Shown here: positions 1-5,057 of the stretch, one piece after another
Layout of the letters: each line of letters starts with the position of its first letter
Numbering within the stretch: the first letter of the stretch is position 1
DNA from: JANXYW01 sp964458665
GTDB taxonomy: Bacteria > Chloroflexota > Dehalococcoidia > DSTF01 > JACRBR01
Length of the DNA: 5,209 nt
NCBI GenBank assembly: GCA_964458665.1
Contig: CAYWOO010000173.1
Span: 1-5,209, forward strand
Direction of reading: 5' to 3'
Position numbers and translations under genes: made by a program
Notes under the pieces: model-generated
Told to the model about the DNA's origin: nothing
The model's database searches: none
Seen by the model: only the letters and a program-made list of their open reading frames with translations

Positions 1-346
1 GCTCCTGCTCCTTCACCTCACCGGTTTCACGCACCACCAGCTGCACGTTCACGCGCAGCGGAGCCGAGAACGTCATGTCGCGCTCGCGGCACTCCAGCTC
101 CGAGTACTTGGGCTCGCCGAACGAGTAGTCGCCGAAGCGCAGCTCCATCCTTGTGCCGGTGAAGTCGGAGATCGGCGAGATCTCGTCGAACAGCTCCCGT
201 AGACCCTCGTCTTTGAACCAGTTGAAGGACGAGAGCTGCATGCTGATCAGGTGCGGAATATCCAGCACGTGAGCAATCTTTGCGTACGATTTCTTGCTGG
301 CCGGAAACAACGATCGACTACTGACCATGTCTGTTGAGACAGTCAT
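1..346 (-). CDS. rpoB: DNA-directed RNA polymerase subunit beta, N-terminal part (cut by window edge)
   Basis: The reverse strand reads an uninterrupted 115-codon stretch from an ATG at 346 to the window edge. It begins MTVSTDMVSSRS and continues with the family blocks SYAKIAHVLDIPHLI, SSFNWFKDEGLRELFDEISP, DFTG, FGDYSFGEPKYSELECRERD, APLRVNVQLV and ETGEVKEQE. These match the conserved start of bacterial RpoB (protrusion region), the catalytic-core subunit that forms the active centre with beta-prime. The ATG at 346 is chosen because AGGAG lies 10 nt upstream on the coding strand (about 357-361); the Met at codon 7 is a weaker alternative. A strong promoter lies at 466-494, so rpoB starts its own transcript here, presumably with rpoC beyond the window. 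Only about a tenth of the protein is present, so rifampicin-region residues cannot be read. The identification is very secure. Confidence 0.97.
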   Translation of the reverse strand, partial: MTVSTDMVSSRSLFPASKKSYAKIAHVLDIPHLISMQLSSFNWFKDEGLRELFDEISPISDFTGTRMELRFGDYSFGEPKYSELECRERDMTFSAPLRVNVQLVVRETGEVKEQE

Positions 347-465
347 TCCGTGCGCGCTCCTAACAATGCGTTATGAACCGTGATCTCCCGATGACAGAAA
401 TAGTCCCGCTTGGGGACATGCAATGGGGTTTCTAGGGACAAGGGGGTACTGTCTAGCCTGAGCTG

Positions 466-494
466 AGTATACAAATAGGCCGTTCAGGTGTCAA
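466..494 (-). promoter_or_regulatory. Consensus-like sigma-70 promoter of rpoB
   Basis: Read on the minus strand, TTGACA (489-494) is followed by a 17-nt spacer and TATACT (466-471). The -35 matches consensus exactly, the spacing is optimal, and the -10 matches at five of six positions. Transcription would start near 459, giving a leader of about 113 nt before the rpoB ATG at 346. The leader holds a short stem (gtccc 403-407 with gggac 413-417), too weak to call an attenuator. A housekeeping promoter of this strength fits an RNA polymerase operon. The sequence match is direct; activity is inferred. Confidence 0.85.
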
Positions 495-761
495 CCAGCG
501 GATGCTACAGAATCCGACCCCCAAAAAGCAAGCCCCGAACGGCACTTTCTTGACGGACGGCTGCGTCCGACACCGCCTACCGGCTCATTCACTCCACATA
601 AGGACATACGTTTCTGAGCGCGTCGAAGTTCCATGTTGATGCTGGAATGGGAGATTTGAGTAGATTGCGGACGCGCTCCGGGCACGTCATTCACAACGAA
701 GCGAAGGAATCTTGCTCAGACCCAAAAGGCGATGCCCGGTCAGCGAGGCATAAGCGGTACA
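495..761. other. Gene-free stretch upstream of the rpoB promoter
   Basis: No reading frame here has a credible start, ribosome binding site or recognisable protein. One small hairpin is visible, CGGACG (554-559) paired with CGTCCG (564-569) around a GCTG loop, with no T-run after it. The right part (686-723) resembles a dispersed intergenic repeat and is listed separately. Nothing else was recognised. Confidence 0.6.
686..723 (+). repeat. Degenerate dispersed-repeat remnant (TCATTC...GCGAAGCGAAGGAATC type)
   Basis: The stretch reads GTCATTC, then ACGAAGCGAAGGAATCTTGC, then TCAGACCC. It resembles an intergenic repeat I recall from many high-GC environmental genomes, in which TCATTCTGAGCGAAGCG is followed by AAGGATCT. 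Here the TCTGAG part is altered to TCACAA. It occurs once in the window, so the repeat identity rests on memory of the family and not on copies seen here. Confidence 0.4.
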
Positions 762-1068
762 CCGCCGGACGCTGCTTGGTCGCTCGGACGTACGGGCGGG
801 GTGCCCGCGCTCCATTGCCGAGCGCCAACGGCTACGGGCTCACAGCTAGACGCTAACCACGTCCGCCGGGCGCTGCTTGGTCGGTCGGTCGGACGTACGG
901 GCGGGGCGCCCGCGCTCCATTGCCGAACGCCGACGGCTAAGGGCCACAGCTAAACGCTAACCACGTCCGCCGGGCGCTGCTGGTCGGTCGCTCGGACGTA
1001 CGGGCGGGGCGCCCGCGCTCCATTGCCGAGCGCCAACGGCTAAGGGCTCACAGCTAGACGCTAACCAC
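762..1068. repeat. Three-copy ~104-bp tandem repeat, each unit with a GC hairpin and a heptamer tail
   Basis: Three head-to-tail units begin with CCGCCGG at 762, 863 and 967 and end with CGCTAACCAC at 851-860, 955-964 and 1059-1068. Each unit carries a hairpin: CGGGCG-GGG-CGCCCG at 898-912 and 1001-1015, and a version at 793-807 with one G-T wobble. Each unit ends in five approximate heptamers: CGCCAAC, GGCTAAG, GGCTCAC, AGCTAGA, CGCTAAC (823-857, 928-961, 1031-1065). Length differences come mainly from the GGTC/TCGG stretch before GGACGTACGG, which looks like slippage. The array ends 2 nt from the sppA stop codon, so sppA transcripts would run into its hairpins. No coding potential is credible across it. 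Confidence 0.9.
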
Positions 1069-1070
1069 CC

Positions 1071-1874
1071 CTACCGGTACTCCACCCGCCGCTCGAGCAG
1101 CAGCGCCTCGACGGCGTGGCCGGCGGCGCCTGCGAAGCTGGCTGCCGTGTTCGCGAGCAGGCGCTCGCGGAGGCCGCGCCGGGGACGGGCGTAGGTGACC
1201 TTGCGTTCGGCGAGCCCGGCGAGCGATTGCGCCAGGTCGATCGCCTCGTCGAGGTCGCCAAGCTCGTCCACGAGCCCGTTCTGCTTCGCCTGCATCGCCG
1301 TATAGATCTCGCCTGTGGCCAGGGCGCGCACGCGGTCGGGCGACATCCCCCGCGCTTCTGAGACAATCTCGACGAACCGGTCGTAGAACGAATCGAGCAG
1401 CGCCTGTTCCTTCACACGCTCCTCGTCGGTCGGCTCGCGGAAATTCGAGAACATGTCCTTCAGCCGGCCGGACTTCGTCACCTCCATCCGCACACCGATC
1501 TTCGTGAACAGCTCGTACAGCATCGGCCGCATCGAAATGACGCCGATCGAGCCGACAATCGCCATAGGCGCCGCCAGCATCTTCGTCGCCGCGCAGCCGA
1601 CCATGTAGCCGCCCGATGCCCCGGTGCCGCGTATGAACGCCACGACGGGCTTCTTCGCCTTCACCTTCGCCACCGCGCGATACAGGTACTCCGAAGCGCT
1701 GGCGCCGCCGCCCGGGCAGTCGATATCGACGACCATCGCGCGGATGTGTGCGTTCTCTTCGATCGCCTTCAGCATCCGCACGTACTCGCTCGTCTTCGCG
1801 GACGATGGAATGGCGCCGAACAGCTCCGTCACGGCGATGCGGTCCTGGTTGATGTTCAGTGCTTTGGCGAGCAT
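1071..1874 (-). CDS. sppA: S49-family signal peptide peptidase, SppA type, without membrane anchor
   Basis: This 267-aa protein matches the half-length SppA/S49 serine protease family, which degrades leftover signal peptides and other membrane-associated peptides. In order it shows the first strand IAVTELFGAI (13-22), the DIDCPGGGASASEYLYRAV block (50-68), nucleophile context GTGASGGYM with Ser87, and KSGRLKDM with Lys139. The 52-residue Ser-Lys spacing equals that of the Ser147/Lys199 dyad of Bacillus subtilis SppA. Helical oligomerisation segments follow (EPTDEERVKEQALLDSFY and GLVDELGDLDEAIDLA). The ATG at 1874 is well supported by AGGAG five nt upstream (1880-1884). Unlike typical SppA there is no N-terminal membrane segment, so it is probably cytoplasmic or peripheral. 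A -10-like TACACT (1906-1911) lies upstream without a clear -35. The gene stands alone, divergent from the VIT gene. A related S49 peptidase of other specificity is possible. Confidence 0.9.
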   Translation of the reverse strand: MLAKALNINQDRIAVTELFGAIPSSAKTSEYVRMLKAIEENAHIRAMVVDIDCPGGGASASEYLYRAVAKVKAKKPVVAFIRGTGASGGYMVGCAATKMLAAPMAIVGSIGVISMRPMLYELFTKIGVRMEVTKSGRLKDMFSNFREPTDEERVKEQALLDSFYDRFVEIVSEARGMSPDRVRALATGEIYTAMQAKQNGLVDELGDLDEAIDLAQSLAGLAERKVTYARPRRGLRERLLANTAASFAGAAGHAVEALLLERRVEYR

Positions 1875-1879
1875 GGAGT

Positions 1880-1884
1880 CTCCT
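1880..1884 (-). promoter_or_regulatory. Ribosome binding site of sppA
   Basis: On the minus strand AGGAG is followed by five nt (ACTCC) and the ATG at 1874. This fixes the start of sppA and excludes longer upstream readings in other frames across 1875-2073. Confidence 0.8.
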
Positions 1885-1922
1885 GTTCTGGGTGTTCGTC
1901 TGGAGAGTGTAGAAGTTAGAGG

Positions 1923-1991
1923 CGGGAAGCGGGAGGCGGGCGCGAGAAGCGAGAATCGGGAGAAGGGAAGCGGGAGGCGCGAGGTAGGAAG
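1923..1991. repeat. Degenerate heptamer array, consensus CGGGAAG
   Basis: About ten consecutive 7-nt units can be read: CGGGAAG, CGGGAGG, CGGGCG (6 nt), CGAGAAG, CGAGAAT, CGGGAGA, AGGGAAG, CGGGAGG, CGCGAGG, TAGGAAG. The run is purine-rich on the plus strand. Weaker units (TGTAGAA, GTTAGAG) extend it toward sppA as far as 1908. It lies inside the sppA upstream region and abuts the palindromic repeat starting at 1998. Confidence 0.75.
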
Positions 1992-1997
1992 GGAGAG

Positions 1998-2055
1998 ACC
2001 TCACCTCCGTGCTGCGCACTGGTCCTCTCCGCCCGGCGGAGAGGAGATTCAGGCG
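1998..2055 (-). repeat. Two-stem palindromic repeat, copy D (inverted)
   Basis: Read on the minus strand, this has the same design as the copies at 2251, 2499 and 2598. Stem 1 is CCTCTCCGC pairing with GCGGAGAGG across a 3-nt loop (2024-2044). Stem 2 is GTGC-GCA-GCAC (2009-2019), and the tail is GGAGGTGAGGT (1998-2008). Stem 2 differs from copies A and B (GCGC-GCA-GCGC) by a paired T-A for C-G exchange. It is the only inverted copy. Confidence 0.85.
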
Positions 2056-2075
2056 GGGCATCGTGCTTGGCACGT

Positions 2076-2097
2076 CGCGTGGACTTCAATCCGCGCG
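2076..2097. repeat. Imperfect hairpin around GGACTTCAATCC
   Basis: CGCGTGGA (2076-2083) pairs with TCCGCGCG (2090-2097) around loop CTTCAA, giving eight pairs with one G-T wobble. The opposite strand reads GCGGATTGAAGTCC, a layout common among dispersed intergenic repeats of high-GC bacteria. Only one copy is present here, so repeat status is inferred. Confidence 0.5.
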
Positions 2098-2143
2098 TGT
2101 TCGAACGCGGCATCCTCCCCGAGGCCAGCACGACCCAATGTAG

Positions 2144-2162
2144 GACAGCCCCCCGGGCTGTT
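2144..2162. repeat. Hairpin ACAGCCC-CCC-GGGCTGT
   Basis: ACAGCCC (2145-2151) pairs with GGGCTGT (2155-2161) around a CCC loop, with an extra G-T pair outside. The preceding GTAGG and the CAGCC/GGCTG core recall the stem of the 33-nt repeat at 2211 and 2423, and it may be a diverged relative. There is no T-run, so it is not a typical terminator. Confidence 0.5.
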
Positions 2163-2210
2163 AGCAGCCCGCCGCATCCACCACAACCGCACCGTGTCGG
2201 GCAATCGACG

Positions 2211-2243
2211 AGAGTGGCACAGCCGTCCCCGGCTGTGAGTCGC
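2211..2243. repeat. 33-nt palindromic repeat, copy 1 (CACAGCCG stem)
   Basis: This 33-nt sequence is repeated without change at 2423-2455. Its core is an eight-pair hairpin, CACAGCCG (2218-2225) and CGGCTGTG (2230-2237), with loop TCCC, flanked by AGAGTGG and AGTCGC. A shared CCGCACCGTG also lies upstream of both copies. It is followed 7 nt later by copy A of the two-stem repeat. Confidence 0.85.
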
Positions 2244-2250
2244 TGGGTTC

Positions 2251-2309
2251 GCCGCCCGCCCTCCTCTCCGCTGGGCGGAGAGGATCAGCGCGCAGCGCGG
2301 AGGTGAGGT
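2251..2309 (+). repeat. Two-stem palindromic repeat, copy A
   Basis: This 59-nt element matches 2598-2656 at 56 of 59 positions. Stem 1 is CCTCTCCGC (2263-2271) with GCGGAGAGG (2275-2283), loop TGG. Stem 2 is GCGC (2288-2291) with GCGC (2295-2298), loop GCA. The tail is GGAGGTGAGGT (2299-2309). None of the three differences from copy B falls inside a stem. Confidence 0.9.
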
Positions 2310-2340
2310 TCCCGCCGCGTCGTGTCCGTCGACGAGCAAC

Positions 2341-2362
2341 GCGCGGGCTGAAAAGCCCGCGC
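2341..2362. repeat. Nine-pair hairpin with GAAA tetraloop
   Basis: GCGCGGGCT (2341-2349) pairs perfectly with AGCCCGCGC (2354-2362) around a GAAA loop, followed by TACGAGC. The layout matches a widespread intergenic repeat style in high-GC genomes (GCGGGCTGAAAAGCCCGC). No T-run follows and no gene ends just upstream, so a terminator role is unlikely. One copy only in this window. Confidence 0.6.
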
Positions 2363-2422
2363 TACGAGCTCGTCAGCCCCGCCCGCACCCACCTCACCCG
2401 CACCGTGCAACAGCAGCCGATG

Positions 2423-2455
2423 AGAGTGGCACAGCCGTCCCCGGCTGTGAGTCGC
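2423..2455. repeat. 33-nt palindromic repeat, copy 2 (CACAGCCG stem)
   Basis: Identical over 33 nt to 2211-2243, with the same CACAGCCG/CGGCTGTG hairpin and TCCC loop. It lies upstream of copy C of the two-stem repeat, as copy 1 lies upstream of copy A, which suggests a composite arrangement. Confidence 0.85.
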
Positions 2456-2498
2456 CCGTACCGCGGCACGGCGCGATCACCACAACCGATTCCCAAAA

Positions 2499-2553
2499 CG
2501 CCCTCCTCCTCCACGTCGTGGATGAGGAGGTGGCCGAAGGCCGGAGGTGAGGT
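2499..2553 (+). repeat. Two-stem palindromic repeat, copy C (divergent stems)
   Basis: This has the same design as copies A and B, but most stem bases are replaced. Stem 1 pairs 2502-2514 (CCTCCTCCTCCAC) with 2518-2530 (GTGGATGAGGAGG) around loop GTC, 13 positions with one mismatch. Stem 2 is GGCC-GAA-GGCC (2532-2542). The tail GGAGGTGAGGT (2543-2553) is identical to that of copy A. Confidence 0.75.
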
Positions 2554-2597
2554 GCACGGCTGGCACTATCATCGCATTCCTGAACGCATCCGTTGGA

Positions 2598-2656
2598 GCC
2601 GCCCGCCCTCCTCTCCGCCGGGCGGAGAGGACCAGCGCGCAGCGCGGCGGTGAGGT
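2598..2656 (+). repeat. Two-stem palindromic repeat, copy B
   Basis: This is nearly identical to copy A (three differences in 59 nt). Stem 1 is 2610-2618 with 2622-2630 (loop CGG); stem 2 is GCGC-GCA-GCGC at 2635-2645; the tail is GGCGGTGAGGT. It ends 52 nt before the VIT gene start, so it lies just upstream of or overlapping that promoter region. Confidence 0.9.
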
Positions 2657-2673
2657 CTCGGCCATACAGCCGG

Positions 2674-2703
2674 TGGACGACCGCACCCCCATCACCCTAT
2701 CCT
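2674..2703 (+). promoter_or_regulatory. Candidate promoter of the VIT gene, possibly leaderless
   Basis: TGGACG (2674-2679, four of six matches to TTGACA) and TATCCT (2698-2703, four of six matches to TATAAT) are 18 nt apart. The expected start site falls at about 2709-2710, the A or T of the VIT start codon. No Shine-Dalgarno sequence precedes that ATG, which is what a leaderless mRNA would show. The match is moderate and could be chance. Confidence 0.35.
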
Positions 2704-2708
2704 CACGC

Positions 2709-3860
2709 ATGGACCCCACCGACACGCCCGCCGCACCCGCAACCGCCGACGACATCAAGCGCTTCCGCGCGAACTACCAGGGCGAGGTCGACGGCGTCGA
2801 GCTGTATCGGCTGCTCGCCGGCGCCGAGAAGAACCCCGAGCGCTCGCAGATCTTCCTCGACCTGTCAGAAACCGAGAAGGGGCACCTCAAGCACTGGGCC
2901 GACAAGCTGCGCGCTGCCGGCGTCGATCCCGGCAACCCCGGCCCGAGCATGCGCGTGCGCGTGCTGATCTTTCTCGCCCGGCGATTCAGCCCCCGCGCCG
3001 TGCTGCCGATGGTCAGCGCCATGGAATCGAGCGGCTTCAACGAGTACATGGCGCAGCCCGATGCCGGGCCCGAGCTGGCGCGCGCCGAGCGGTCGCACTC
3101 GCGCACGCTGAGCACGATGTACTCGCCCGGCGGCGGCACGAGCGGCGACGTCGCAGGCATAGCGGCCGGCGAGCGCTGGCACCGCGTCGATACCGGCGGC
3201 CAGTTGCGCGCCGCCATCTTCGGCATGAGCGACGGCCTGTTGTCGAACCTGAGCCTCGTCATCGGCGTCGCGGGCGCGAACCCGGAGGGGCGATTCATCG
3301 TGCTCACCGGCATCGCTGGCCTGCTCGCCGGCGCGTTCTCGATGGGCGCGGGCGAGTTCATCTCCGTCACGTCGCAGCGCGAGCTGTTCGAGCGCCAGAT
3401 CGCGCTCGAAAAAGAGGAGCTGGAATCCGACCCGGAGCAGGAGCGCAAGGAGCTGGCGCTGATCTACAGGGCGAAGGGCCTGCCCGAAGCAGAGGCGGAG
3501 GCGCTCTCGACCCGCATGATCGCCGACCGCGGCGTCGCGCTCGAGACGCTGGCGCGCGAAGAGCTGGGCCTCAACCCGGAGGGCCTCGGCTCGCCCTGGG
3601 GAGTGGCGATCGCGTCGTTCCTCGCGTTCGCCGCCGGCGCGATCATCCCGGTCATCCCGTGGTTGTTCGGCTCGACGACGCCGTTCTTCATCGCGTCGGT
3701 CGCGCTCGGCGCGCTGGCGATGTTCGCCGTCGGCGCGTCGGTGTCACTGTTCACCGGCCGCAACTTCATCTTCGCCGGCGCGCGCCAGCTCGGCATCGGT
3801 ATGTCCGCCGCCGCCATCACCTTCGCCATCGGCAAACTCATCGGGGCGAACACGGGGTAA
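2709..3860 (+). CDS. Rubrerythrin-VIT1/CCC1 fusion, iron/manganese transporter
   Basis: This 383-aa protein joins an N-terminal ferritin-like domain to a VIT1/CCC1 membrane transporter, which moves Fe2+ or Mn2+ out of the cytoplasm. The first domain (about 16-140) carries candidate di-iron ligands Glu26, Glu56 and His59 (EKGH), Glu105, and Glu127 and His130 (ERSH). The VIT domain begins near 160 with GQLRAAIFGMSDGLLSN (Asp175), then SMGAGEFISVTSQRE (Met212, Glu216), counterparts of metal-path residues in plant VIT1. A Glu-rich cytosolic segment (about 224-290) resembles the VIT metal-binding domain. Five membrane segments are likely near 166-188, 196-220, 296-320, 325-349 and 358-379. An in-frame ATG at 2547 was rejected because the extension would run through repeat copy B and resembles no family sequence. 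No Shine-Dalgarno precedes 2709. The gene appears to be transcribed alone. Metal specificity cannot be read from sequence. Confidence 0.93.
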   Translation: MDPTDTPAAPATADDIKRFRANYQGEVDGVELYRLLAGAEKNPERSQIFLDLSETEKGHLKHWADKLRAAGVDPGNPGPSMRVRVLIFLARRFSPRAVLPMVSAMESSGFNEYMAQPDAGPELARAERSHSRTLSTMYSPGGGTSGDVAGIAAGERWHRVDTGGQLRAAIFGMSDGLLSNLSLVIGVAGANPEGRFIVLTGIAGLLAGAFSMGAGEFISVTSQRELFERQIALEKEELESDPEQERKELALIYRAKGLPEAEAEALSTRMIADRGVALETLAREELGLNPEGLGSPWGVAIASFLAFAAGAIIPVIPWLFGSTTPFFIASVALGALAMFAVGASVSLFTGRNFIFAGARQLGIGMSAAAITFAIGKLIGANTG

Positions 3861-3869
3861 TGCGAGTTC

Positions 3870-3897
3870 GTAGTTGGTAGTTTGTAGTTTGTAGTGC
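3870..3897. repeat. Heptamer array GTAGTTK
   Basis: Four consecutive 7-nt units, GTAGTTG, GTAGTTT, GTAGTTT and GTAGTGC, begin 10 nt after the VIT stop codon. The AT-rich composition contrasts with the surrounding GC-rich DNA. The period matches the other two arrays in the window although the sequence differs. Confidence 0.8.
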
Positions 3898-3930
3898 TGC
3901 GCGGTCGCGTGTGATCCATCCCGTAGCGGA

Positions 3931-3967
3931 GGAGCTTCAGCTCCGGTCACACCCCGCAGCAAGGGGT
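3931..3967. repeat. Two small hairpins between the VIT and flavoprotein genes
   Basis: GGAGC (3931-3935) pairs with GCTCC (3940-3944) around TTCA; the GTAGCGGAGGAGCTTCAGCT context resembles dispersed hairpin repeats of high-GC genomes. A second stem, ACCCC (3951-3955) with GGGGT (3963-3967), follows. Neither has a U-tract, so at most they are weak candidates for ending the VIT transcript. Confidence 0.4.
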
Positions 3968-4006
3968 CCGGTCTAACCCGTTATTTCCCCGGCGCAATCG
4001 AACCAG

Positions 4007-4044
4007 TATGCTGGCCGAACATCGCCCCGGCTTTTGCTCAGGAG
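4007..4044 (+). promoter_or_regulatory. Possible -10 box and ribosome binding site of the flavoprotein gene
   Basis: AGGAG (4040-4044) lies 11 nt before the ATG at 4056, slightly long but usable, and this decides that start. TATGCT (4007-4012) could be a -10 element giving a start site near 4019 and a leader of about 37 nt; the -35 region (TTTCCC at 3984) is poor. The ribosome binding site is more secure than the promoter. Confidence 0.45.
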
Positions 4045-4055
4045 ATCAGGCAGAA

Positions 4056-5033
4056 ATGAAAACGCGCATCACCGAGCTGTTCGGTATCGAACATCCGATC
4101 ATCCAGGGCGGAATGCACTTCGTTGGCCTCGCCGAGCTCGCGTCGGCAGTCTCCAACGCCGGCGGCCTCGGCATCATCACGGGACTCACCCAGGGCACAC
4201 CCGAGAGACTCGCGGCCGAAATCGCGCGATGCCGCGACATGACCGACAAGCCCTTCGGCGTGAACATGACGTTTCTCCCGGCGGTCCGCCCGCCTGACTA
4301 TCCCGGGCTGTTCAAGGTGATCATCGACAGCGGCGTGAAGGTCGTGGAGACGGCGGGTAACAATCCCGCGCAATGGATGCCGATGCTCAAGGACGCGGGC
4401 ATCAAGGTGATCCACAAGTGCACGGCCGTTCGCCACGCGCTCAAGGCCGAGCGCATTGGCTGCGATGCTGTTTCCGTCGACGGCTTCGAGTGCGGCGGCC
4501 ATCCCGGCGAAGACGACGTGCCGAACTTCATTCTGCTGCCACGGGCCGCCGAAGAGTTGAAGATTCCTTTCGTCGCATCCGGCGGCATGGCCGACGGACG
4601 CAGCCTCGTGGCGTCGCTCGCGATGGGCGCCGATGGCATCAACATGGGCACGCGGTTCATCGCCACCCAGGAGGCTCCAGTACACGCGAACGTCAAGCAG
4701 GCGCTCGTCGATGCGAGCGAGCTCGACACGCGCCTGATCATGCGCGGCCTGCGCAACACCGAGCGCGTCCTCAACAACGCCGGCGTCGAACGGCTGGTCG
4801 AAAAGGAGAAGGCACTCGGATCGAGCATCAAGATCGAGGACATCCTCCCGGAAGTCGCCGGCATCTATCCGCGGGTCATGAAGGACGGCGACATCAGCGC
4901 GGGCGCCTGGTCGTGCGGCATGGTCGCCGGACTGATCCACGACGTTCCGACTGTGAAGGAGCTCATCGACCGAATCATGCGCGAGGCAGAGGCCATCATC
5001 ACCAAGCGGCTGGCCGGCATGCAATCCGCCTGA
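4056..5033 (+). CDS. Nitronate monooxygenase / 2-nitropropane dioxygenase family FMN protein
   Basis: This 325-aa protein belongs to the NPD/nitronate monooxygenase TIM-barrel family, FMN enzymes that oxidise alkyl nitronates; relatives act as NAD(P)H:quinone reductases or FabK-type enoyl reductases. Family blocks in order are GIEHPIIQGGM (10-20), SNAGGLGIITG (33-43), KPFGVNMTFLP (65-75), DGFECGGHPGEDDV (142-155) with a probable active-site His149, VASGGMADGRS (173-183) and GADGINMGTRF (191-201), the FMN-phosphate region. The C-terminus (SAGAWSCGMVAGLIHDVPTV) is also typical, and the length is normal. The ATG at 4056 is preferred over one at 4008 because it has AGGAG upstream and begins at the family N-terminus (MKTRITELFGIEHPI). 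The protein is cytosolic, with no signal peptide. The gene is separated from the VIT gene by 195 nt and converges on an acyl-CoA dehydrogenase gene. The exact substrate cannot be assigned. Confidence 0.92.
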   Translation: MKTRITELFGIEHPIIQGGMHFVGLAELASAVSNAGGLGIITGLTQGTPERLAAEIARCRDMTDKPFGVNMTFLPAVRPPDYPGLFKVIIDSGVKVVETAGNNPAQWMPMLKDAGIKVIHKCTAVRHALKAERIGCDAVSVDGFECGGHPGEDDVPNFILLPRAAEELKIPFVASGGMADGRSLVASLAMGADGINMGTRFIATQEAPVHANVKQALVDASELDTRLIMRGLRNTERVLNNAGVERLVEKEKALGSSIKIEDILPEVAGIYPRVMKDGDISAGAWSCGMVAGLIHDVPTVKELIDRIMREAEAIITKRLAGMQSA

Positions 5034-5057
5034 GAACGCGGTGACAGGCGGCCGATC

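Noticed and set aside
360..419. A 19-codon minus-strand frame in the rpoB leader whose stop overlaps the rpoB ribosome binding site.
   Set aside because: It would be an attractive leader peptide, but no Shine-Dalgarno precedes its ATG and the peptide shows no regulatory codon run. It is probably chance.
491..953. Small genes between rpoB and sppA.
   Set aside because: The short frames there overlap the promoter or the tandem repeat, have no ribosome binding sites and encode Arg/Ser/Gly-biased peptides with no recognisable similarity.
762..1068. CRISPR array.
   Set aside because: Three ~104-bp units are similar along their whole length, with no short repeat alternating with unique spacers and no cas genes nearby. 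This is a plain tandem repeat.
1054..2073. A long Arg-rich minus-strand frame overlapping sppA.
   Set aside because: It is a frame-shadow of sppA in GC-rich DNA; the peptide is Arg/Ala-biased with no family motifs and runs through intergenic repeats.
2341..2362. Rho-independent terminator.
   Set aside because: The stem is strong with a GAAA loop, but no T-run follows on either strand and no gene ends nearby.
2547..2708. In-frame N-terminal extension of the VIT protein starting at 2547.
   Set aside because: It would translate straight through repeat copy B, gives a low-complexity Arg-rich peptide unlike the family, and has no typical start context. The family-like sequence begins at 2709.
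4008..4055. Upstream ATG adding 16 residues to the nitronate monooxygenase-family protein.
   Set aside because: It lacks a ribosome binding site and overlaps a possible -10 box; the ATG at 4056 has AGGAG upstream and matches the usual family N-terminus.
4038..5024. A long minus-strand frame opposite the flavoprotein gene.
   Set aside because: It is antisense to a well-conserved family gene, His/Asp/Arg-rich and featureless, as expected for a shadow frame in high-GC sequence.
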